NCBI GenBank assembly: GCA_023229405.1
Contig: JALNZH010000161.1
Location: 1 to 8,406 of the forward strand
Direction: 5' to 3'
Length of the DNA: 8,406 nucleotides
Source: Bacteroidota bacterium
GTDB taxonomy: Bacteria > Bacteroidota > Ignavibacteria > UBA10030 > UBA8401
Made by a program: the position numbers and the translations under genes
In this document: positions 1-6,241 of the stretch, piece by piece
Position numbering within the stretch: position 1 is the stretch's first letter
Layout of the letters: each line of letters begins with the position of its first letter
Notes under the pieces: generated by a model
Seen by the model: only the letters and a program-made list of their open reading frames with translations
Told to the model about the DNA's origin: nothing
The model's database searches: none

Positions 1-153
1 ATTGTCACTGCCGGAGGAAGAGTATTGGGAGTAACAGCGCTTGGCGATGGATTACAATCGACGATTGCGTGCGCATATGCGGCCGTGAAGAGCATCAAAT
101 TTGACGGCATGTATTATCGTACTGATATCGGGAAAAAGGGTTTGTCACTGTAG
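1..153 (+). CDS. purD: Phosphoribosylamine-glycine ligase (GARS), C-terminal end only
   Basis: Frame 1 is open from the window edge to a TAG at 151-153 and gives the last 50 residues of a protein. The segments GGRVLGVTALGD, AYAAVKSIKFDGMYYR and DIG match the conserved C-terminal domain of phosphoribosylamine-glycine ligase, which joins glycine to phosphoribosylamine with ATP in the second step of purine synthesis in the cytoplasm. The catalytic ATP-grasp part lies outside the window. The end at KKGLSL is a normal PurD terminus, so the gene looks complete at this side. No clear terminator follows; a repeat remnant lies in the 116-bp gap before the next gene. Confidence 0.93.
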   Translation: MVTAGGRVLGVTALGDGLQSTIACAYAAVKSIKFDGMYYRTDIGKKGLSL

Positions 154-184
154 GACAACGTAATAGAAACATCTGAACAATAAG

Positions 185-232
185 ATGTCCTTTGTCATTC
201 TGACATCGAGATGGGATTTTTCAGATGATTCT
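185..232 (+). repeat. Degenerate copy of a GTCATTCTGA-type dispersed palindromic repeat
   Basis: The purD-galE gap contains GTCATTCTGA (194-203), then a GGATTTTTCAGATGATTCT-like tail (214-232). This order resembles intergenic repeats that begin GTCATTCTGAGCGAAGCGAAG. Two inverted pairs are visible: ACATCT/AGATGT (169-174, 183-188) and CATCTGA/TCAGATG (170-176, 221-227). The copy is eroded, and the family assignment rests on memory of similar repeats and on related copies at 4831-4925 and 8353-8390. Confidence 0.4.
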
Positions 233-269
233 AATATTGACTTTTATGCTCACTAAATAGAAAGGATAT

Positions 270-1187
270 ATGAATATACTTGTCACCGGCGGTGCCGGAT
301 TTATCGCATCAAATGTTTCAGACGCATTCATTGCAGCAGGTCATCATGTTATTATCGTGGATAACTTTTCCAGCGGAAAGCAGAAGAATGTTAATTCCAA
401 AGCAAAAGTGTATACAATGGATATCCAGGATCCGGCAGTGGAGAATATCTTTCGCGACGAAAAGATCGAAGTGATGTGTCACCACGCGGCGCAAATGGAT
501 GTACGGCGTTCCGTTTCCGATCCGAAGTTCGATGCTTCGGTAAACGCTCTTGGTTTTCTGAATCTCATGGAATTTGGACGAAACTATGGGTTAAAAAAAG
601 TTCTTTTTTCATCCACCGGCGGAGCAATTTACGGAGAGCAGGATTATTTCCCGGCGGACGAACAACATCCCAACCGGCCGCTTTCGCCGTACGGTATTAC
701 GAAACTGTTAACGGAAAAATATCTTTTTTTTTATAAAGAGATTTATGGAATTGATCATGTTATTCTGCGGTATGCAAATATTTATGGACCGCGGCAAAAT
801 CCGCACGGAGAAGCAGGAGTCGTAGCAATCTTTTCTCAAAAAATGTTGAAAGGCGAACAGCCGATCATCAATGGTGACGGAAAACAAACACGTGACTATG
901 TGTTCGTTGGCGATGTGGTTCAGGCGAATCTGCTTGGATTGAACTATCAAGGTTCAAATATTTTTAACATCGGTACCGGTATAGAAACTAATGTGAATCA
1001 ATTATTCCACCATATCAAAAAGTTGACCGGATCGAACTGTGAAGAACGACATGTGCCGGCAAAAGTAGGCGAACAGATGCGAAGCGTAATCTCCTCAACA
1101 AAGATCACTGAAATGCTTGGATGGAAACCGACCGTATCACTAGAAGAAGGATTGAAACGGACGGTGGAGTTTTTTAGAAACAAATAA
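270..1187 (+). CDS. galE: NAD-dependent epimerase/dehydratase, UDP-glucose 4-epimerase type
   Basis: This 305-residue extended short-chain dehydrogenase probably interconverts UDP-hexose epimers (UDP-Glc/UDP-Gal or N-acetyl forms) for cell-surface glycans in the cytoplasm. The N terminus has the NAD-binding TGGAGFIAS motif (6-14), with Ala13 where many relatives have the third Gly. Asp31 after strand 2 would hold the NAD ribose. The catalytic set is S114-S115-T116 with Y141-G-I-T-K145 (YxxxK), followed by the family block RYANIYGPRQ (168-177) and TRDYVFVGDVV (207-217). Length is normal for bacterial GalE-like enzymes (about 300-330). The ATG at 270 follows AAAGGA (261-266), a slightly close ribosome site. 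Motifs fix the family but not the exact sugar; a dTDP-glucose or UDP-glucuronate enzyme is less likely. It runs in the same direction as purD and meaB. Confidence 0.88.
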   Translation: MNILVTGGAGFIASNVSDAFIAAGHHVIIVDNFSSGKQKNVNSKAKVYTMDIQDPAVENIFRDEKIEVMCHHAAQMDVRRSVSDPKFDASVNALGFLNLMEFGRNYGLKKVLFSSTGGAIYGEQDYFPADEQHPNRPLSPYGITKLLTEKYLFFYKEIYGIDHVILRYANIYGPRQNPHGEAGVVAIFSQKMLKGEQPIINGDGKQTRDYVFVGDVVQANLLGLNYQGSNIFNIGTGIETNVNQLFHHIKKLTGSNCEERHVPAKVGEQMRSVISSTKITEMLGWKPTVSLEEGLKRTVEFFRNK

Positions 1188-1198
1188 TTATGTGTTTA

Positions 1199-1230
1199 CG
1201 CCAGGTCCGGAATTCATCACAGATCTGGCG
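1199..1230 (+). other. Intergenic hairpin just upstream of meaB
   Basis: CGCCAGGTC (1199-1207) pairs with GATCTGGCG (1222-1230) over nine positions, with one G-U pair in the + strand RNA and a 14-nt loop. It fills most of the 54-bp galE-meaB gap and ends 11 nt before the meaB ATG. No T-run follows, so it is not a typical terminator. It could reduce ribosome access to meaB or separate the two messages; there is no obvious Shine-Dalgarno sequence for meaB in this gap. Confidence 0.45.
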
Positions 1231-1241
1231 ATCCAATTCTT

Positions 1242-2180
1242 ATGACAAATACCATTGATATACAAAAAATTTTATCAGGCGACCGGCGAAGTGTAGCCCG
1301 GGCGATTACGTTTGTTGAGAATGATACGCCGGGAGCTGAATTGTTCCTATCGGATGTGTACAGACACACCGGGAAAGCGTATCGTATCGGTATTACCGGA
1401 CCTCCCGGAGCCGGTAAGAGTACGATGACAAATAAACTCGCGAAGCATTACCGTTCAATAGGATTGAAGGTAGGAATTATCGCGGTCGATCCTACGAGTC
1501 CGTTTACCGGTGGTGCACTGTTGGGTGACCGGGTACGGATGAACGAAGTGGAGATGGACGAAGGAGTGTTCATCCGGTCGATGGCTTCGCGTGGATCGCT
1601 CGGCGGACTAAGCAAAAAAACTCGTGAAGCGGCTGATATTCTTGATGCAGCGGGATTTAATATTGTTCTGTTCGAAACTGTCGGTGTCGGTCAATCCGAA
1701 CTGGATATTGCCGGAGCAGCAGACACGACCGTAGTAGTACTCGTTCCCGAATCAGGGGACGGCATCCAGGCGATGAAAGCGGGACTGATGGAGATTGCCG
1801 ATTTTTTTGTGATGAACAAATCCGATCGTCCGGGAGCTGATCAGGCGGTGATGTCCATTAAGATGATTCTTGGTTTCCGTCCGCATGATGAACATTCATG
1901 GATGGCCGATGTGGTGAAATCAACTGCCAGCGAAGGGATTGGGATCGATACGATTGTTGCTGAAGTAACACGGCATCAGGAATATCTTACGAAAACCGGT
2001 GAGTTCGAGAAACGCCGAAGTGCACAGATGAAAGCACGCATTGAAGAAATCGTCAGTGATAAATTTATTGTTACATTTTGGAACTCTGATCGAAAGCAGC
2101 ATCTTGAACGATTGATTTCTCAAATCATGTACCGCACACGCACACCATACGACGTTGCAGAAGAATTGCTCAAAAAATAA
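1242..2180 (+). CDS. meaB: MeaB/ArgK-type G3E GTPase, methylmalonyl-CoA mutase chaperone
   Basis: This 312-residue protein belongs to the MeaB/ArgK (human MMAA) branch of G3E P-loop GTPases. These proteins gate cobalamin loading and protect adenosylcobalamin-dependent methylmalonyl-CoA mutase; the old label LAO/AO transport kinase is a misnomer. Visible motifs in order are the Walker A loop GPPGAGKS (53-60), the conserved DPTSPFTGGALLGDRVRM block (83-100), the G3 segment ETVGVGQSE (145-153) and the guanine-specificity motif NKSD (192-195). A helical C-terminal dimerisation tail follows to TPYDVAEELLKK. Length is normal. The ATG at 1242 is the only in-frame start near the family N terminus; the ATG at 1190 is out of frame. 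No mutase gene lies in the window, so its partner must be elsewhere. It is the last gene before the terminator at 2204. Confidence 0.93.
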   Translation: MTNTIDIQKILSGDRRSVARAITFVENDTPGAELFLSDVYRHTGKAYRIGITGPPGAGKSTMTNKLAKHYRSIGLKVGIIAVDPTSPFTGGALLGDRVRMNEVEMDEGVFIRSMASRGSLGGLSKKTREAADILDAAGFNIVLFETVGVGQSELDIAGAADTTVVVLVPESGDGIQAMKAGLMEIADFFVMNKSDRPGADQAVMSIKMILGFRPHDEHSWMADVVKSTASEGIGIDTIVAEVTRHQEYLTKTGEFEKRRSAQMKARIEEIVSDKFIVTFWNSDRKQHLERLISQIMYRTRTPYDVAEELLKK

Positions 2181-2203
2181 CACCAATGTCATTCCAGCGG
2201 ATT

Positions 2204-2246
2204 ACCATGACTATTACCTTGAAGGTGAATGTCATGGTTTTATTTT
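2204..2246 (+). terminator. Rho-independent terminator after meaB
   Basis: ACCATGAC (2204-2211) pairs with GTCATGGT (2231-2238), and the stem continues inward with ATT/AAT and ACCT/AGGT around a TGA loop, leaving one bulged base per side (about 15 pairs). The run TTTTATTTTT follows immediately in the + direction. It starts 23 nt after the meaB stop and closes the purD-galE-meaB direction. Read from the minus strand the hairpin has no following T-run, so it fits the end of GH92 less well. Confidence 0.85.
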
Positions 2247-2261
2247 TGAACTGTCGGAAAA

Positions 2262-4538
2262 CTACTTCTTCGGCTTTGCCCCCATTTCAAATATAATAGA
2301 AGCCCCGTTCATCAAATCTGAATGGATGAAATACTTTTCTTTCCACTCTTTCCCGTTCAATAATATCTTCTGCACATAGACATTTTTTGCGGACTGGTTC
2401 TTCACGTTGAGACTGATCGTTTTTCCATTTTCTAAAGTGATCTTTGCGGACTTTACTAATGGACTTCCGATGGAATATTGTTCCGATCCGGGTGCAACAG
2501 GATAAAAACCCAACGAACTGAAAATGTACCACGCGGACATTTGTCCACAGTCATCATTGCCGCTCAGTCCGTCCGGTGTGTTGGAGTATTTTGCGTTTAG
2601 AATCATCCGTATTTTTTCCTGCGTTTTCCACGATTCACCGATCCAATTGTAAAAATACGGTACATGATGCGATGGTTCGTTGCCGTGCACATAGTTGCCG
2701 ATAATTCCTTCCCGAGTAATATCTTCGTTGTGGGCAAAATATTCCTCTGACAGATGCATAGTAAAGAGCGAATCGAGATATTGTGAGAATCGTTTTTTTC
2801 CGCCGATCAATTGAATTAATCCGGGAACGTTGTGAGGAACATACAATGAATAATTCCACGAATTACCTTCAATAAATCCTTGTCCATCGGTCTCTAACGT
2901 GCTAAAATTCTTCCGGAACGTTCCGTTATTCAATTTCGGACGCATGAATCCGATCGACGGATCGAAGACATTTATAAAATTCTCCGATCGTTTCATGAAT
3001 TCCTCATATATGTTCGCATCCTCCAGTTTCAGCGCCATCTGAGCGATCGCCCAGTCATCATACGCATATTCCAGAGTTTTGGAAACGGAAGACGAATTCA
3101 TGTCATCCGGCACAAAACCCTTGTCGAGGTAATACCCGAGACCATCGTAATACCGCTGGTTCGCAGTCGATACGCTGGCCTTGAGCGCTTTTATTGCATC
3201 AAATGGCATATTTCCTTTTACGACAGCATCGGCAATTACTGAGACGCTGTGGTAGCCGATCATGCACCAGTTTTCGTTTGCGTAGTGACTCCAAACTGGC
3301 AGCATGTTGTGGACACTCTGATCGTAATGCGCGAGCATTGAGCGTATCATATCGCCATTTCGTTTCGGCTGCAATAGATTGAAAAGAGGATGCAACGCGC
3401 GATAGGTGTCCCACAATGAGAAGGTCGTATAGTTTGTAAATCCGTCTGCCTGATGGATATTCTGATCAATTCCTTTATACTGTCCATCCACATCCATATA
3501 TACCGTCGGTCCGAGGAACGTATGATAGAGGGATGTATAAAACGTTTCCAAGTCTTTTTTAGACAGCATTTCTATACTTATTTTTTCCAGTTCATTGTTC
3601 CATAATTGCTGGCTTTCCTTTTTCACCCGATCAAAATTCCAATCAGGAATTTCATCAGTGAGATTTTTCATTGCACCTGCTGTACTAACCGGGGAGAGTG
3701 CGAATTTGATGTTGATCTGTTCGTTCTGAGTAACAGGAAAATTGAAATACGCACGGATATTCTTTCCCGCCATCTCCGGAAAATTTTTCCGCTCATCGAA
3801 TTTCCTCCAGAAACCTCGATACACCGATGTATCATATTTTGCATGTCCGTAGGACATGAACGGTTTATTAAATGCCATTGCAAAATAAACGGTCCGTGTG
3901 CGACCCCAGCCGTTGGTTTGTCGAAAACCGGTGACTAGCGTATCATTCTCCACTCGGACAAATGTCCAGACGACCTTGCCGTCATAATTATAGATGCCGT
4001 GCATCAGATCAAGGATGATATGTGCTGTATCAATAGCCGGGAATGTATAGCGATGAAAACCGACGCGAGTTGAAGCGGTCAATTCGGCGATGATGTTGTG
4101 ATCGTCCAGTTTTACTTTGTAATACGCTGGTTCTGCTATTTCGTTCGCATGTGAATAGCGGGAGCGGTATCCATTTTCCGGATTATTCGCCGTACCGGGA
4201 TTTAACTGTAAATGTCCGGTCGTCGGTATGATGAGAAAATCACCCAGATCGGAGTGTCCAGTGCCGCTGAAGTGTGTATGACTGAAACCGACGATCGTCG
4301 AATCTTCATATTGATATCCCGCGCAATATTGGTACACCTCTTTTTGGTATTTTCCGTTTTTCTCGTAACTGAGCGTATCCGTATCCGGACTGAGTTGCAC
4401 TGCACCAAAAGGAACTGTAGCTCCGGGAAAGGTGTGTCCCATTCGCTGCGTGCCGGTGAGCGGCTTTACATATTGGATGAGATTCGTTTGGGTGTGGATA
4501 ATGACAGGGATGACTAACAATAGGAGCGCTTTTTTCAT
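2262..4538 (-). CDS. Secreted GH92 alpha-mannosidase
   Basis: This 758-residue glycoside hydrolase family 92 enzyme is predicted to remove alpha-linked mannose (often alpha-1,2) from N-glycans or yeast-type mannan by a calcium-dependent inverting mechanism. The N terminus MKKALLLLVIPVII is a signal peptide, so it acts in the periplasm or at the surface. Family blocks in order are VKPLTGTQRMGHTFPGATVPFG (24-45, a beta-sandwich domain start), GFSHTHFSGTGHSDLGD (84-100), SLWDTYRALHPL (374-385), EGNSWNYS (557-564, Glu557 probably the general acid), HGNEPSHHVPYFYNW (618-632) and GNDDCGQMSAWYIFSSLGFYPV (660-681, acidic residues probably the base). No key block is missing and length is normal. ATG at 4538 follows a weak AAGG 8 nt upstream. 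No SusC/SusD or other hydrolase is adjacent, so it is not in a visible polysaccharide locus. Substrate linkage is inferred from family only. Confidence 0.95.
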   Translation of the reverse strand: MKKALLLLVIPVIIHTQTNLIQYVKPLTGTQRMGHTFPGATVPFGAVQLSPDTDTLSYEKNGKYQKEVYQYCAGYQYEDSTIVGFSHTHFSGTGHSDLGDFLIIPTTGHLQLNPGTANNPENGYRSRYSHANEIAEPAYYKVKLDDHNIIAELTASTRVGFHRYTFPAIDTAHIILDLMHGIYNYDGKVVWTFVRVENDTLVTGFRQTNGWGRTRTVYFAMAFNKPFMSYGHAKYDTSVYRGFWRKFDERKNFPEMAGKNIRAYFNFPVTQNEQINIKFALSPVSTAGAMKNLTDEIPDWNFDRVKKESQQLWNNELEKISIEMLSKKDLETFYTSLYHTFLGPTVYMDVDGQYKGIDQNIHQADGFTNYTTFSLWDTYRALHPLFNLLQPKRNGDMIRSMLAHYDQSVHNMLPVWSHYANENWCMIGYHSVSVIADAVVKGNMPFDAIKALKASVSTANQRYYDGLGYYLDKGFVPDDMNSSSVSKTLEYAYDDWAIAQMALKLEDANIYEEFMKRSENFINVFDPSIGFMRPKLNNGTFRKNFSTLETDGQGFIEGNSWNYSLYVPHNVPGLIQLIGGKKRFSQYLDSLFTMHLSEEYFAHNEDITREGIIGNYVHGNEPSHHVPYFYNWIGESWKTQEKIRMILNAKYSNTPDGLSGNDDCGQMSAWYIFSSLGFYPVAPGSEQYSIGSPLVKSAKITLENGKTISLNVKNQSAKNVYVQKILLNGKEWKEKYFIHSDLMNGASIIFEMGAKPKK

Positions 4539-4761
4539 AACGTTGCCTTATGTGAAAGAAGAAAATTCTTGAAGAAAATAGAGATTAAATAGAAGAGAAG
4601 AAACACGTCTCTACGAGTCTGACCCCACCCTCGTCAATAACGAAGTGGTGACTTCAGCAAAAGCTCAGCGGACAAGTTGTCCCTTCTCCTTAAAGGCGAG
4701 GGATGATGAAATCCGTGAATATCAATTCCTTCTGTGTATTTATGATGTAATTGCATCATCA
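4539..4761. other. Gene-free stretch with repeat debris
   Basis: I see no gene here. Next to GH92 the minus strand is very pyrimidine-rich (about 4550-4603). ACGTCTCTAC (4605-4614) looks like half of a known style of palindromic repeat. CCCTCG (4628-4633) is the inverse of CGAGGG (4697-4702). The block 4681-4702 is a damaged version of a CCCTCTCC-TTTAAA-GGAGAGGG-like palindrome. ATGATG/CATCAT (4742-4747, 4754-4759) forms a small perfect hairpin right outside the IS-like relic. The GH92 promoter should lie in here, but I could not identify one convincingly. Confidence 0.45.
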
Positions 4762-4830
4762 CTGTCCAAAATTAAGGTTGCTAGAGAATAAAATCAGGTA
4801 AAAATGGTTCGACGCGGTGCAGAAACAGCG

Positions 4831-4925
4831 GTCGTCCTGAGCAAATCCTTTGCTGTTTGTTCCGAAGGAATCCCTGTGGGAAAGGATGCGTCTCCCGATA
4901 GGGATGCTTTCGGCAGAAGGATGAC
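4831..4925 (+). repeat. Palindromic dispersed repeat (GTCGTCCTGAGC ... AGGATGAC)
   Basis: The ends GTCGTCCT (4831-4838) and AGGATGAC (4918-4925) are inverse complements with one mismatch. Inside, CCGAAGGAATCCC (4862-4874) pairs with GGGATGCTTTCGG (4901-4913) with two mismatches, and GGGA/TCCC (4878-4881, 4893-4896) forms the innermost stem. The layout matches the palindromic intergenic repeats beginning GTCATCCTGAGC that occur many times in some genomes. It sits inside the IS-like relic, so it probably entered there or replaced the lost centre. Confidence 0.6.
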
Positions 4926-4934
4926 GTAACTATC

Positions 4935-4997
4935 TTAGCCTGCGCCTTGCTCACCATGACCGTTTTTCTTGTTTTGCGTAACGTGAGTAAAGTACAT
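4935..4997 (-). pseudogene. Possible 5' stub of the lost transposase
   Basis: On the minus strand AAGGAGG (5007-5013) stands about 9 nt before an ATG at 4997. This is one of the two strongest ribosome-binding sequences in the window. The frame runs only 20 residues, beginning MYFTHVTQNKKNGHG, to a TAA at 4935, close to where the palindromic repeat begins. A Met-aromatic-aromatic start with a basic, Gly-containing patch reminds me of the start of some IS1634/IS4-superfamily transposases, but 20 residues cannot prove this. The position within inverted repeats supports a transposase stub; a genuine small peptide is the alternative. Confidence 0.3.
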
Positions 4998-5132
4998 AAT
5001 ATAAACCCTCCTTGAGTTATCCGTGCAAACGTATTGAAGCGGGTGGTAGCAAAAATTTTGAGAATTGAGCGAACGGGATTCATCGCGTTACCTGCCCGAC
5101 GATACCGATCTAAGTTTGTAGGCGGGAATTTC

Positions 5133-5156
5133 GTCAGCCTTTTGCGGACTTTTTTT
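5133..5156 (+). terminator. Weak terminator-like hairpin with T-run
   Basis: GTCAGCC and TGCGGAC (5133-5149) form a short stem of five pairs with mismatches, followed directly by seven T (5150-5156). No + strand gene precedes it. Inside the IS-like relic it would read against the transposase direction, as anti-read-in terminators of insertion sequences do. The stem is weak and may be chance. Confidence 0.25.
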
Positions 5157-5327
5157 CTTGTGCCGCCATGAAATGGTCAATTTGTGGAGGCATTCTTTGA
5201 AATTCCGTCAAGAAAGGAAGAGAGTCAGTGTTTTTTAATTTTATGGACAATAAATTTTGGACAGACTTGCAATTGCATAAAACATTCCAATTCTCCATAT
5301 TCAACAACTAAAAAACCATCACTAATC

Positions 5328-5333
5328 AAGGAA
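5328..5333 (+). promoter_or_regulatory. Ribosome-binding site of the TPR gene
   Basis: AAGGAA ends four bases before the ATG at 5338. It selects this start over the overlapping out-of-frame reading frame that begins at 5184. Confidence 0.7.
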
Positions 5334-5337
5334 ATTC

Positions 5338-6237
5338 ATGAGGTCACTATTTTTTCTCTGCACGGTATTAATTTCCATTGGTTTTATCCAAGCACAAACG
5401 GCAAAACCGAAGGATGCACCAAATGCCGATGATCAATATATGTTCTATTTCGGCAAAGCAAATGAGGATCTGGGGAAGTTTGAGTTCGAATCTTCTATTA
5501 AGAATTGTGAAGAGGCGTTGAAGTATAAACCGAATGATCACCTCGTCCGCGCAATGATCTGTTTGGACTATTATGAGATCGCCGAAAAATTGGATGTGAA
5601 GAAATCCGACGAAAAACAATGGAAGCTTGATATTTATACAAAGATGGTCAGTATCGCTGAAGAAGGAATGAAGGCGGCACCGGACAAAGGGGAATGCTAT
5701 TTTATGCGTGGACTGGCGAACGCACGCATGTCTACCACAAAAGGGATTCTTTCTTCACTTTTCTCCGCGAAGCAAATTGAAGAAGATTGGCTGATTGCCG
5801 TCAGCCGGAGATCGGATTATGTAACGCCGAATGGAGAAAACCTGGAAGCTTCTGCCAACATTGCACTCGGTGTTTATTATAGACTCTGTCCTTCGTTCTT
5901 TCTGTTCACATGGACATTCGGAATCAGCGGAGATCTGGGGAAAGCGGTGCAGTATTGCAAAAAAGCGTATGAACTGGATCCTACCCGCATAGAGATTGTG
6001 AAAGAATACGGCATTGCGCTGATTACGCGAGGATTAGAAAATGACAATGCAAAAGATATTGATGCGGGGAAAATATTGCTGCAAAAAGTCTTCACACTGC
6101 CGCACAGGCTACGGACGGATCAAGTGGATGTTGAGCATAGCAAAATGCTGTTAAATGATATTTCACTCTGTCCCGGCTACTCGCGGGATGAGCAGCAGGA
6201 GATTTCAGAAGAGGCGTATCGGAAGGGGCACAAATAA
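5338..6237 (+). CDS. Secreted tetratricopeptide-repeat protein
   Basis: This 299-residue protein starts with a clear signal peptide (MRSLFFLCTVLISIGFIQA, cleavage likely before Gln20), so the mature part is outside the cytoplasm. The rest is alpha-helical with TPR character: a first helix pair at about 33-66 (GKFEFESSIKNCEEALKYKP), a second at about 96-130 ending in AAPDKGECYFMRGLANAR, a central ILSSLFSAKQIEEDWLIAV segment, then ALGVYYRL (176-183) and the best repeat GDLGKAVQYCKKAYELDPTR (198-217). The layout, with an LSSLF linker between repeats, resembles TRAP T-component/RMDN-like TPR proteins; this is a fold-level resemblance. TPRs bind partner proteins; the partner is unknown. No enzyme motif is visible. 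It is transcribed alone and its stop is 4 bp from the end of the convergent HNH remnant. Confidence 0.85.
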   Translation: MRSLFFLCTVLISIGFIQAQTAKPKDAPNADDQYMFYFGKANEDLGKFEFESSIKNCEEALKYKPNDHLVRAMICLDYYEIAEKLDVKKSDEKQWKLDIYTKMVSIAEEGMKAAPDKGECYFMRGLANARMSTTKGILSSLFSAKQIEEDWLIAVSRRSDYVTPNGENLEASANIALGVYYRLCPSFFLFTWTFGISGDLGKAVQYCKKAYELDPTRIEIVKEYGIALITRGLENDNAKDIDAGKILLQKVFTLPHRLRTDQVDVEHSKMLLNDISLCPGYSRDEQQEISEEAYRKGHK

Positions 6238-6241
6238 AGAC

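Larger units (their letters stand above)
4762..5264 (-). mobile_element. IS/MITE-like relic bounded by 12-bp perfect inverted repeats
   Basis: CTGTCCAAAATT (4762-4773) and AATTTTGGACAG (5253-5264) are exact inverse complements bounding 503 bp. An 8-bp direct repeat AATTGCAT lies just outside on both sides (4749-4756 and 5271-5278), 5 and 6 bp from the inverted-repeat tips, and could be a target duplication if the true tips are slightly longer. Inside, the minus strand has a strong ribosome site and a short start-like reading frame (4935-4997), then a palindromic repeat (4831-4925) and about 65 bp of other end. This fits an insertion sequence that lost its middle, oriented on the minus strand. 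The IS family cannot be named from what remains, and chance inverted repeats are not fully excluded. Confidence 0.55.

Noticed and set aside
237..269. TTGACT at 237-242 as a galE promoter -35 box
   Set aside because: No suitable -10 box lies 16-18 bp downstream; the next candidate TA-rich hexamer is too close.
3606..3938. 110-residue + strand frame antisense to GH92
   Set aside because: It is a shadow inside a gene whose family blocks are continuous on the other strand.
4781..5083. 100-residue minus-strand reading frame (MNPVRSILK...)
   Set aside because: It starts in the transposon relic, reads straight through the palindromic repeat 4831-4925 and ends in the other relic end. It has no ribosome site, while a better-supported start lies in another frame at 4997.
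5248..5262. Bacteroidota-type TAnnTTTG promoter before the TPR gene
   Set aside because: TAAATTTTG is one base off the spacing and coincides with the inverted-repeat end of the IS-like relic.
5184..5432. 82-residue + strand reading frame overlapping the TPR gene start
   Set aside because: It runs out of frame into the TPR gene, which has a signal peptide and ribosome site of its own, and its 5' half lies within the IS-like relic.
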